64,000 nucleotides of DNA, taken from the NCBI RefSeq assembly GCF_000346465.2, contig NC_034009.1, forward strand, positions 33,831,251-33,895,250, in the 5' to 3' direction. Below, piece by piece: positions 1 through 11,600 of the stretch (position 1 is its first letter; each line of letters begins with the position of its first letter). Under the pieces are notes generated by a model. That model was not told the origin of the DNA and searched no databases. It saw only the letters and a list, made by a program, of their open reading frames with translations. The translations under genes were made by a program, and so were the position numbers. This DNA comes from Prunus persica (taxonomy: Eukaryota; Streptophyta; Magnoliopsida; Rosales; Rosaceae).

Positions 1-112
1 AAACAACGGTTGGGCTGAAGGTGAATGTAAGGGAAAAGCAGGTTGGTTCCCGTTTGACTATGTAGAAAGGCGGGAGCGTGCTCTTGCTAGCAAGGTGGCT
101 GCAGTCTTTTAA
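1..112 (+). CDS. SH3 domain-containing protein, C-terminal end (partial)
   Basis: This is the last part of a coding exon that enters the window from the left. Read in phase from base 2, it gives 36 residues and ends at TAA 110-112. It contains GWAEGECKGKAGWFPFDYVE, the second half of an SH3 fold (conserved Trp, then the G-W-F-P and final Y-V-E strand), followed by a short basic tail ending AVF. This matches the C-termini of the plant SH3P family, BAR-SH3 proteins that work in clathrin-coated vesicle traffic and autophagosome formation. The family role is established knowledge; which paralogue this is cannot be told from one exon. The 3' UTR probably runs to about 345, where AATAAAC near 331-338 could serve as the polyadenylation signal. 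Confidence 0.85.
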   Translation, partial: NNGWAEGECKGKAGWFPFDYVERRERALASKVAAVF

Positions 113-1507
113 ATCTATTGATTGCCTGTTTATTTGGCTTGGCTTGTGTCTGTGTTTCTGCACTAGAATTACGTAATTTGTCCAACTTTTTTCTATTCAT
201 TTTAGGAACCAACGTTAGCTGGTTCCGCCTTGTATATGACCCAAAGTTGTTTCTACTGCTTTACATCTGCCTCACCAATATAAATGTTTCAGTTTTCTTC
301 CGGAGATGCTGCGTTGGTTTTGTATCGAGAAATAAACAATAACCTGGAATTCTACTCAATAAGAGAGGCATTATACAACTAAGATTTTTCAACGCCATTG
401 ACGGGAAGATCAAATTGCCCTGTAAGGATTGGCAACATGAGATGATATGAAAAAGGCCATCCAGCTTGAGATTAGCATGTGGAAAAAACAAATAGGACCC
501 CCACGGCTGTGAACTTGGCCAGGCTGAAGATCAGATCGCACTAACTTAGCTCTGACCCAACTAAAAATAAGAATACACCATCCAGTCGACATTCACTGTA
601 GGGTTTCTCATTTGGGGCGTTGACTCTTCCTGATATTCGTTCACACTTCACATCCATCGATCCACCAAGATTTTTGTTTTGGACTCTACCAGTCAAATTA
701 TCCACCAAGGTGGTTGTTGATGTTTGTATTTCAACAATAAATTACGTGCGTTTGCAATGACGTTTTTGAGGCCATATTGTTGCATAAACCTGCACCTAGA
801 CGACGGAATACCACATGGTAGTGAGGAGCAGTAATATTTTGACACGTGGAACAACATCATTTGAAACTTTGCTCCTCTGTAATGAGAAATGAGTGCCACT
901 ATAATTTCTCGACCTAGACCCAAGTCTGCTAGAAGAAAGAAACCAAAAGAAGTTTCTAGTTTTGTAATGAAAGTGATGGTGCACTTGCCCGTGATACGAT
1001 ACGATACGACTGCGAAGTTGTGCCGCCTTGGAGAGTTCAGACAAAACAAGGGACCATCCCTTTTCCGCCTCTCTGTACTCAATCTTACCCACAACCAATC
1101 CGACTGTCACCATCATTTACCATCTACTCTGGTAGCTGGCTCTATTTAATGTTGCAATTTTCACATATTTTCAAAGCGAAATTGCACGTAAAATTTCCCC
1201 ACTTTCCAAATTTCATACATATTCCAAGAATTGAATGAAAAAAATGAAAAGTAAAAGACACACTGCAGTTGATATTTACAATGATAAACGCATTCTGCAA
1301 CAAGTACAAGGGCAAGAGAAGAAGGGTCTGATCCAGCTTAAGTACAAACCCCCTACCCCAACTGGGTTGTTGAAGGCTTCAAATGCTTGCCCATACAACA
1401 AGTGGGAAAAAAAGGATCCAACTAAGTAAACCGCAAAAAAAGACAAATAAAAATTCCATCCGCATGTTTAGATTAGCTTCAAAAAGATCTAGGGAACTGT
1501 GAAGCTA
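113..1507. other. Intergenic: SH3P 3' UTR and spacer
   Basis: The first ~230 bases are most likely the 3' UTR of the SH3-domain gene. The rest, up to the stop codon of the BBX gene, holds only short frames with no recognisable domain. It also contains the 3' UTR of the convergent BBX gene. I see no RNA gene or element here. Confidence 0.6.
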
Positions 1508-2682
1508 TCAAAAAGGTCTGGACCTCCTGGAGCCAACAGATGGAGTACTGATCTGAGGAACTGTGAAGCTATCATCCCTCCACGTTCTGTTGTTGGCTTT
1601 CATGTTTGTACCATCCTTATTTAACCCAATGAGCTCACCACCCATCTGTGAGTATTGATGCAGAGGATTTGATGCTTGAGGAACCCAAATTCCCATATGT
1701 TCTGATGAGAAAGAACTCAGATTGCTTTCAAGATCAGCATCCATAAACGGCAACACCGTCTCATTATCAGCCTGCCATGATAAAAACACAATTTTCAGAT
1801 CCAGGCTAATCAATTAATTTACTAACTATAACATTAACAAAACCCAAATTTGGTAATTTCAAGATTAGTTCAATCAATGCAAACCTTACAGAAACCAAGG
1901 GGACCGGAAGAAAAATCAAGAAAGTCCTCAACATGCCAACCCGGAAGCGTCTCTATCAAGTACTCTGATATGCTACTCGTTGAACCACAACCAACCCCGT
2001 CATGAGCTACGAATATTCCACCACCTTTATTGCTATTGGCTGTGTTGGTGGTTAAAGTTGAGTTCTTGGACATGGAAGGTGGGTTTGAAATTGCAGGGGC
2101 GGAAGTAGAAACAGACTTTTTTATTAAAGGTTGAGGCTTTGGATCAGTAACAGTAGCGTCAGCAGATTTAAGGCTAATTGTTGGAGTGGGCGGGGATGAA
2201 GATGTGTAAAGCGTAGATGTAGCAGAGATCTTGACCCCTGTGAGAAGAAATCTGCTGTGCTTCTGGGTGTGCTCGTTGGCCGCGTGAACCGGAAGGTCGC
2301 ACTCTCTGCATAGAATCGCTCTGTCCTGCTGACAAAACAAGAAAGCTCTTCTCTCCTGTAGATCAAGAAAAAGAAACCCAAATCAGAAAAACAAAGACAA
2401 ACCCACCAATCATCGCAGATTAAGCAGTGGATTCACAGATTAAAGGTCTGATCTTTTTTGGGGGTTTATGGGTAAAATATATACAAGCAAGCATACCTGA
2501 CAGATATCGCAGACAGGGAATTGTTTTGATGAGGGGTGAATAAGAGAGAAGCGTTGGTGTTTGGAAGCGAGCTTATTGGCATGGTGGACTCGGTGGTCAC
2601 AGGTGTCGCAGAGAGCTGCCTCGTCGGCGGTGCAGAACACCGAGGCATCGTCCTTGTTACATACATCACACTGAATCTTCAT
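1508..2682 (-). CDS. BBX21: B-box zinc finger transcription factor, BBX21/STH2-like
   Basis: Three exons (2497-2682, 1885-2355, 1508-1771) join in frame into a 306-residue protein. ATG 2682 is chosen because the first B-box begins directly after it (MKIQCDVC). B-box 1 (about residues 1-47) and B-box 2 (about 55-103) both keep their Cys/His zinc ligands (CDVC, CTADEAALCDTCDHRVH; CDIC, FCQQDRAILCRECD). There is no CCT domain, which places it in the double-B-box subfamily. The later blocks STSSISEYLIETLPGWHVED and GIWVPQ, and the end FTVPQ, match BBX21 rather than BBX18/19/24/25. Family members act in the nucleus with HY5 to promote photomorphogenesis. Arabidopsis BBX21 is slightly longer (about 331 residues). 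BBX20 is the alternative orthologue. Confidence 0.92.
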
Positions 2683-2843
2683 CAGTTTGAATTCAGATTG
2701 CAATACAGGACTGATGAGCTTGCCTGAGAGAAAGGAAAACTAAACTAAATGGGTCTAAGAGAAAAGGGTAAGAGGGGAGATGGGGGCAGGGCAGTGGAGT
2801 TGTGCTTTAGAGAGAGGAGAGAGGAGAAGGAAGGAAACAAGGG

Positions 2844-2853
2844 TAATTATAAA
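2844..2853 (-). promoter_or_regulatory. Putative TATA box of the BBX gene
   Basis: On the minus strand the sequence reads TTTATAATTA about 165 bases upstream of the ATG. This distance would leave a 5' UTR of roughly 130 bases, in a GA/CT-rich leader. The call rests on motif and position only. Confidence 0.4.
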
Positions 2854-5211
2854 GAGAATAAATCTGGGAGGGTAAACAGTATTGAAGAGTAATAAAATAT
2901 TGACAGGGAAATGTGGGAAATCTTGGGGAACTATCTATGGTCCTCTCTCTCTCTCTCCCCTCCCCAATTTTTAATATCACAGGCTGATGCTCAAGTTGGA
3001 GGAGGAGGTGGTTGCTTTAAATATTTTAGGTGGTTTATTATTAAATGTTTTGGTCAGTGAATATTCAGCAAATTTTACAGTTAACCCGAACTAAACTCTG
3101 AAGTGAAAGTATCTCCATCAATTCGGGGTTCCTTTCTTTACTATTTTTAGATGTGGTGGTGGATCAGCTTTGGTTCCCGTTTTTTTAATTTCCAGCTTTG
3201 GCAATTGGTTCCCCATTTGGCAAGCCAGGAAAGTGCGCCTCTTTTTCATTCTCCTAATAAAAATTGGTTGATTATTGTTTATTCCAAGTAACTCACTGTA
3301 GTCGTTCGTTGGCATTGCAACTGAAACTGATGAACAAATCTAGGACTTGTTTATCGGAACAAGGCCTCTCGAACCTGGAACTCGCTACCATCCATCCTGT
3401 ATATTTATCCTGTTCTTGGTATATGTTGGTCATTCATTCATAAGAGGAACAGAGGATAACTTCATATTCATAAATGCTCGTGAAAGTGACCAACAGCGTT
3501 TTTTTCTTGAATGAGGTGGCACTGGCATGGCATGGAATATCTATCTTTGTACGTGGCCTTATAGAAGATATTTCGGGTAAAAACAAAATATCTTTTGCTG
3601 TTTCAGAAAAATTAATCCATGGTTTCTTTTGGTTTTGCCTCAGCTCCACTCATAGAACTCAAACCCTAAACTCCACTCATTGTTTGGAATCTTTTTTATT
3701 CTGAAGCACCAATAATAGAGGAAACAAGCTTGTACCTTTTTAGTTAATTGATTATTCCTTTGCCTATTATATAATAATATAACGTGATCATCATCATCAA
3801 TAATATATAATATATTATGTTTCTGGTCAAAGTAGAATTCATATACTATACAAGCTTGTACTAGAACGTTAATATTGCTGATGATGTACATGTTGAGGAG
3901 CAATGAGATCTAAGCTAGTCTAGAACCCTCTCTTTTTAATTTTTTCGGGAATTAATTCAAGCACTTCTCGGCTGTCTCGAGGGATTTGGGTCACGGTGGT
4001 AATTAATTAATTTTTTATAACACTAATATATGGGGCGAAAAATAAAAAGATGAACAATAAAACGGAGATATGAAAGTTTTTGTCATGTAACACGAGTGAT
4101 TACCTAGCTCTATAGCTAGAGCTAGCTCAGTCATGCAATGTTAGCAAAACATCTTATCATGTATGTAGCTGGATCCAACCCTAGGTTAATTAGCAATTTA
4201 GTAGCAGTACTTGTTCTTTTGGCATCATTTCATTTGTATATAATTTCAGCTTGTTAAAGTTTTGATGAGAAGATGCTATATATTATTATAGAATTATCAT
4301 GAGTAGAATATTGGCCATACCTGTGAGTCATCAGTCACCCGGCATCCTTCTATTTAGGATAACGCTTTACATTTTGGGTGGAATTTGAAGCTTTATTCAT
4401 TCAAATAATTATTCTATGACCCATTAGCTTGATTAGAGTTTCGAGTATAATTAATATGCCAAAATAAGAAACACCTTCGATAATCAGAAAGCCTGTCGTT
4501 GAAACTTTAATATAAATTTTATTGGAATGTACTGTTTAGCAGAATGATAACTAATGATCAGTATGACGAACTTGTTCGATTCCTTCCTTCATTATTCAAA
4601 ATAAAAAACAGTTAATTTCCTGTTATTTTAAGCCTTTGATGTGAAAAAGGTAGCAAAATGGACTGGAGAGAATCCTTATCCATCTGAATTCTGAATTCCA
4701 AAGTGATGCTGTATTTCATTTGTTTGTAATTTTTAATGTCGGGGGATCCCTGAAAAGAAAAGTTAATTGTTGACCAATATAGTTTTGTGAAAATTACAGC
4801 ACTTGCCAAATAAGTGGTGCCACAAAAGTTAATGCATGCTTTGTCACGTCTCATGTGCACGCAATCTAATTAATTAAGGTTATTTTTATTTTATTTTAGT
4901 ACAAGTAATAGTTTAAATTACAGAAAAAGAAGATTTCTCACATACACACAATTATAATGTTATGGAGGTTCGAACCTAAGATTTCTAGTCTGCAAATCAA
5001 TGTCATTTTTCATTAGGTTAGACTCCGTTGGCAATTAGAGTTATTTCTAATTTGTGCTCAAAGCCTCAAACTCAAACTCATCATCATCAAGGGTCAAGGC
5101 AATATTGAAAAAGGGTATCAATCGGAAAAGAGTCGTGCTGGTGGATCGATTTCAATTGATAATAAATAAATAAATTTTATCGTCAAAGTTAAGTTTGGAG
5201 GAAGCAAAAGG

Positions 5212-5642
5212 CTTAGAGCATTCACAATGATACTCTCTATTTCTTAGCTAAAATTTAGTTAAAAATATAAGAAAGCTATTTTATGAGCTTTCTAAAAAAT
5301 TTCAACTCCAACCATACTCCTTAATTTGGAGAGTCATAAATGCTATAACTTTTTTTTGATTGGTCCATCTCTATTAAAAAATAAAATAAAAAATAGTTAG
5401 CATTAAATAAAAGTTTGAAATACTCATTAAATAAAGCAGCATTAAATTATAGGAAGCCATTAGGAGTCCTTTCTCTCTCCTCATATTTAGGAGCTCCTAA
5501 AGGGCTCCTTATTTTAGGAGCTCCTAGAGGGCTCCTTATTTTAGGAGGTGGATATGGAGCATGGTTGAAGTTGTATTTTTACGATTCCTCCCTAAAATTT
5601 ATATAAGGAGGTAGTTTAGGGAACCCATTGTGGATGCTCTTA
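5212..5642 (+). mobile_element. Non-autonomous TIR element (MITE), copy 1
   Basis: The element starts AGAGCATTCACAATG and ends CATTGTGGATGCTCT, which are near-perfect terminal inverted repeats. It is AT-rich and non-coding. It contains two tandem copies of a 27-base unit beginning AGGAGCTCCT (about 5490-5543). A second copy in opposite orientation follows immediately. The superfamily is not assigned because no clear target duplication is visible. Confidence 0.65.
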
Positions 5643-6043
5643 GAACATTTACAATAGGCTTTCTAAACCACTTTTTTAGACAGATTTTAGAGAGGAGTTG
5701 GAAAAATACAATTTCATCCATGCTCTCTATCCACCTTCTAAAATAGGAAAACCTCTAGGAGCTCCTAAATCTGAGGAGAGAGAAAGAACTCCTAGTGGCT
5801 CCCTATAATTTAATGTTGCTTTGTTTTATGCATAGTTTAAATTTTTAATTAATACTTATTATTTTTATATATTATATTTTATAGAGATGGACCAATCATA
5901 TTGAATTAAAAATAACTATAGTATTTATGACTCCCTAAACTAGGGAGTATGATTGGAGTTCAAATTTTATAGAGAGCTTCGAAAATAACTTTTGTGTGTT
6001 CTGAACTAAATTTTAACTAAAAAAATTAGAAGCATGACTCTTA
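5639..6043 (-). mobile_element. Non-autonomous TIR element (MITE), copy 2, inverted
   Basis: The reverse complement of 5212-5642 aligns along this whole stretch. Shared blocks include the TATAATTTAATG core, GAGATGGACCAATCA and TTATGACTC. The two copies therefore form a head-to-head inverted pair that could fold into a hairpin with arms of about 400 bases. This copy has only one of the 27-base units and more decayed termini (TAGAACATTTACAAT at the inner end). Confidence 0.6.
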
Positions 6044-8674
6044 TATTATATAGCTAATAGCAGTTTTCTTTTCGGTTAACTATAGTTAATATAGAGCATT
6101 TACCTAAGCATATGGATAATATAATTGTACATTATGATATTTTACATTAAAGAAAGAACGTTCTCTTCCAACAAAAAAGAAAAAGAAAAGGAAACAACTT
6201 TGTTATGACTCAGATTATTATATATATATATATATATGAGAGTTAAATAATCTTGAGGGGAGGGCATAATTAAGAAAGGGACTTTGTCGGAATCATACTG
6301 TTAATTATATGGTTTATTAATGTTAGATTCGAATAGCTTTCATTTGGACAGGAATTTGGAAAGATAGAAGTGCTGAGGCTGGAATTAATATATAACATGA
6401 AGAAGAGGAAGGTCACCCCATCAAGCATAATTTATATATAAAATATCTAAATCACCAGCACCAATTTTAGATATTTTTATAGGCGCAATAAGCTGCACAG
6501 ATGCGCTCCTGTGAGGCTGTGACCTGTGCAGCTCTGTGCTCTGTGCTCTGTGCTGTGAGGAGGATATTCTTCTTATTATAAACCCTAATAATTATACAAG
6601 TTAATTTTTTTATTAAAAGTATAGAGGATGAAGTTGACCTTTGACAGTGAATGTAGGGTAATCACGCGATTGCGAAGATCAAAATGATAAGCATGGAATA
6701 TTAATATTCATCGTAATCAATCACCATCTTCTTCCTATTTTTTCTCTTATAAGGTAGGAAGGAAGAAAAATATGTAATAAGCTTGCTTGCACAATGCACA
6801 AGTGGCATTGGCATATTTCAGAGCTTTCTTTCATCTGTCTCTCAACTATTATATTATTGGTTTTCTTTTTTTCCTTCTTTCTCTAAATCCCCCTTAAATC
6901 TTATTCTTCAAAACGCAGATTTCTGTTCTGTGAAAGATAAAACAGAGAAATAGACAAAACAAAAAACAGAGCCAACTGGAACTGGACATCCCGCCCCAAC
7001 TAGAAACCTAAACAAAATGAATATTTAGGTCTGTCTGTCTGTCTGCTCTGAGATCCTCCACATGTGAATATATAATTAATGAGGGCAAGGCAAAGTAAAT
7101 TATTTGCTCAGAATTAGCACACCATCGCCAGGAGGCAAAAGGCAATATTGTCCACAACTACTCTGTCTCGCTATTTGCTTGGCATGTGCCCTGACCCATA
7201 ACCCATCTCAGTCGCCTCAGTGTAAAATATATATCTTATATATATATATATATATATATAATGAGTGAGGGAAAAAAAAGGAAAAAGTGAAAAATATTGA
7301 GGAAGGAATAGGGATCATATTCATATGGGCATGGACGTGGGAGAGGGAAATGAGGGAGATAGAGAGAGAGAGAAAGAGAGATGATATGGGCTTTGATACT
7401 TTGAGTTGAGAACTTGATCAGTTCAGAGAAATCAGAAAATATATAAATAAATATACAAGTTGGGTTTCAGAGATTGTCCTGTGTATGTGTGGGGGGAACA
7501 TGCATGCTTTGCTTTATGTACGTTAGCAAAAAGGCTCTTTACTATTTTCAAAAGTAATTAAAATATAAACATAGGATATATAGGTAGGAATAAGATCATA
7601 TATGATTCATATCAATCATAGGAGTTGGAACTTGGAAGGAAAGAATAGGATGCGTTGGATGATAAGCAACGATTTCCCTTACGAGGAGGAGGACATTGCC
7701 TGCCTGCCTGCCTTTTAGCCTCTCTCAAGACAAGAGGCAAGGGCTGCCCTATCTTTTTCGCGTCACCCGAGGGAGAAGGAGAGGGAGAGGGAGAGGGAGG
7801 GCCAATCCTAATCCTAATATTGGGAACACACAACTTGCAACCACTCCTAATTCCCCGTTATATCCTTCTTCAGTGAGGATGCTTTTATTTATTTATTTAT
7901 TTATTTATTTTCAGATGCTTACCCATTTGGTAATCTCAGGCCAACCAACAAAATGGCAACCTAGCTCTCCCTAGCTGGCTTGATTTAATTTCTTTAATTT
8001 TGGATATCTTGTGAATCTTGGTTGGTTTCACTTTCATATTTGTTTATCAAACAACTGTCAGAAATTAGGGGTAGAACATATGGCATCAAGTACACTTGCA
8101 TTGCATGGCAGTGGCAGGTGTATAATTTCAAAGACAACAAAATGACTTTTCTATATAGTTTACGGTAAATTGGAAAAACATGCCCATCTCTTCCCCAATT
8201 TTTTTTTTAATGAAATCTATACCATGTAATTTGAGATTCAAATTGGAGACTTGAAAGTACACAATTGTCATCCAGTGAATGTAAATGCAGATTCATAGTT
8301 GAATAAGATCTTGCCTTTCCTCTGACCCCCGAAAAAGAAATGGAAAAAAATAAAAAATCTTGTCTTTCCATTCCATTATGAAACTTTAAAATCACTCCTG
8401 TCACCTGCCAGTCCTTGTGAACACTATATATTTCTTCTCTTTAGTCATGTATATGCTGTGCATTCATATTAAGCGAATGCTCGATCATGTAAACTTAAAC
8501 AACATGTGAAAACAAATGCCTTCTTAGATTCAGACCACCTTCAACAGTAGTTACATACAACAGAAAAGTGGCTTAACTAGAGAACCCAGAAGCTGCAGGA
8601 AAAATTAGCACCTTCTGAATACAATACCGTTCACGGCACCGCCATTATCATTCACAATTGGTGCTCTTATGTCT

Positions 8675-11600
8675 CTACTCTTTCTTTGAGCTGACCTTGG
8701 TCACGCTATCCATATACTGCTTCACACGAGTTTGGTTCGTCTCAAATATGAACGGCATTCCCCTAATCTGCAAATTTATCATTTTTGAGGAAATATCATC
8801 ATGCATTCAGTCAGTAGTAGTACTAAATATGTGCCAGCTTAACTACATTATGCTTCTAGTGTTTTGCTGGAGATTCATATAGTGGGGGGAAACCCCAATT
8901 ATCTGATATATTTATATTTAGCACTTGCTTGATATGGATATTGTGCCCAAGGCTGCCTAGGACCCTTGAACAATGTATGACGGCCAATTCATGGATCCTG
9001 ACTATCCCGTCCACTAAAGCTGCAAAATAGATCAAAGTAACAAAAACCATATTTTGGTTCAATCGACATTGAGAATTTTTCAACTGATTTCAGTCGGAAA
9101 ATCAAACCATGCGCCGTCGCAGATCAAGCCAAAGGTTCTTATCATCGATCCAGACCAATACAAAGTTTCTGAACTCAGATCTATATCGTATTGCTTTCAT
9201 ACATCAATTAAGATCTTATGGACCTCATAAGAAAATGGACTTGTTAGAGGTTTGACTTTCAGCTCCACACACAGCCATGCAGCCACACACAACCACACAC
9301 ATATTGCACATAAAACAGTAAAGAAATTTGAGCCATCAGCAATAAAGCTGCAGAGACCTACGAATTATTTTTAGTAAAAGGAACTGTAAGAACATACCTC
9401 AATCAAGCAGCTCGAACTAAGGCTTAGACTCTGTCTAGGGGCTACTTCCTTGCTATTTACTGAGATTGAACACTTCCCAAGATTTTTCAGATAGAAAGAT
9501 CCGCCTTTGTCCATCTTTATCATTGCCTAAAAAATGCAGAAAAGAACAATTTACACTCACTTTAAGAGAAAGCAAAATATATCCCCTTATATGGGTTAGC
9601 AAGAAGATGTAAGCAAAAGAAAAGACAGAGCTTACATAAATGGTTTTGATCACATGATCAAAGGAACTATGCAAATCCATGGTCACCAACCAACAAATCA
9701 AAATCCAACAGTTAACGTTCAACCCCAGTTCAAATCACGATAAAAAAATTTACATTTTGGAATTCATCCTCACTATTAGATTTTGATGCAAAGGTCGGTG
9801 ACCGTGCATTTTCAATTTCAACTAATCTGCATTTCCAAATTTCATGGAATGAAAAGGGCAAGTAATTGTATCACTGGTATGGTTAAAATGTTGAGGTGAT
9901 CAACAATAATCTTACCTGTTGTCGAGAGATTTTATTACCACGTCCTTCTCTTCCCAAGTCAATGTCAACAATTGCATCTTCAGTTGCTCTACCCAATAAC
10001 ACCTGCAAAGAAGATAACTATGCATTAACAGATTCAACCCATGTCTGGCTTAGAAACCATTAGTTTTCATCTTCTTCCTCTGGTCCATAATATAATACAT
10101 TGAAACCTCTATTGATTGAAAAAGATAAGTTCAAAACCTTATGATTGAATAAGGGTTGTGAAAGCTTTGGAACTTAATAAAAACAATCATAATCTATTAC
10201 TCTGGTTCTTTTCCATTTTTTCCGGAAAACTATGCCCATCACTGCAAAATACCTAGACAGAACTCCTGCTTGACAATTCAGGAGAGTCGTTAAGTAATAC
10301 ACAGAACTCTAGCTCCATAATTCATGAATCACTTCCAAATGCAGATATGGGGTGAAAACCCAATACCAACCCCAGATACAGAAAAAGGCAAAAGAACAGC
10401 CCTCTTAGCCAACCCCAAGTAGTTGAGTTAGAATTCATAGAGCAAAGAAATACCTCTGGCTTCTTAATATAATGCTTAGAATGACGCCCGTACAAAATGG
10501 CAAATGCTCCATGAGATGCAATGGCTCTTTGCAAATACGAATAAGCACCCTGCTCCAGCCTTATGATTCTCCTCTTAGTGTCCTCATGCTGATATCTTGA
10601 GACTGCACATAGAGAACTTCTTAAAGCTTACAAGGCATATGATGAAATCGTTTTGCATATCTTATTTGGATAAAATTTTAGCTGAGCCACCAAGGAACAA
10701 AATAGACAGAATAAGATAATACTGAAACAATATGGAAAAAAGGGTAGGGAAAAGGGAAATCGTGAAGCAAACTATACGTATAGCAAGAATAATTCCTACA
10801 TAGTTGAGTAGATATCATATCATCTCTCAGTTAAGCATGCATGTCACATACAATTAAACAAACATCTGAAGAAGCAAGCTTATAATACACAGAAAATTCC
10901 AAACCCAAGAAAAATAAATGGATTCAATCATTAAACTAACACATTAAATTAATGTGTAACAGTTTTTAGAGGATTTGACTGGCAGAAGAGGAGTGCATAT
11001 AAGTTCTTGTATAAAAAAATTTAAGTACTCAGCTGGTCATCAAATGAATAACAGCTAGACTGAGTATTACCTTCCTCACGAGAATACAAGTCCTGGTCAT
11101 CTGGATCCAAATCCATATCAAGTATCTGCAGGTGGAACAATAGTCAAGGAAACTGAAAGATAAATTAAGAAATTGAAAGCAAAATAAACACCTATCAACT
11201 AGATGATGGGCGTTTAGGACTCACCATTGCCTCTATATCCGAATAACATGGTACATCATCATCACTCTCAAAAAGCCCCAGTTGATTTGACGTCCGTGGG
11301 CTTAATTCTGGTTCTGAGACAGCATTATGCTCGGGCATCACTTCTGCATGTAATGCTTCATGATCTCTACTTGTAGCCGTTGGATCAAGCTCCTGTTTTC
11401 TAACACGAGCATTTGTCCGAGGACAGCTTTTAAAGCTATTATAATCAAGATCTGGCTTCTCCATATGAAGCTCAGTTGAGTTATAGCTGAGGCGCTTTGC
11501 CAATATATTTTGTCTAGTCTCTTCCTTCAGAATTCCAGGTACAGGATTTGTATTTGGATTGGCTGAATAAATCTGACCCAGACCTTCACTCACATGACCT

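Larger units (their letters stand above)
2854..8674. other. Gene-poor intergenic region
   Basis: This is the BBX promoter side and the 3' flank of the FHA gene. It is very AT-rich and has no frame with recognisable domains. It contains CT repeats near 2942-2960, TA repeats at about 6217-6237 and 7239-7260, a GA-rich stretch at 7768-7800, a TTTA repeat near 7884-7910, and the paired MITEs at 5212-6043. A tract at 4960-5040 resembles degenerate repeat sequence but is not classifiable. Confidence 0.6.

Noticed and set aside
2683..2703. Longer start of the BBX protein at a TTG codon
   Set aside because: Seven extra residues would need a non-ATG start. ATG 2682 places the B-box exactly where the family begins.
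8934..9020. Possible extra exon of the FHA gene between exons 6 and 7
   Set aside because: The reverse frame is short, does not resemble the FHA family, and exons 6 and 7 already join in phase.
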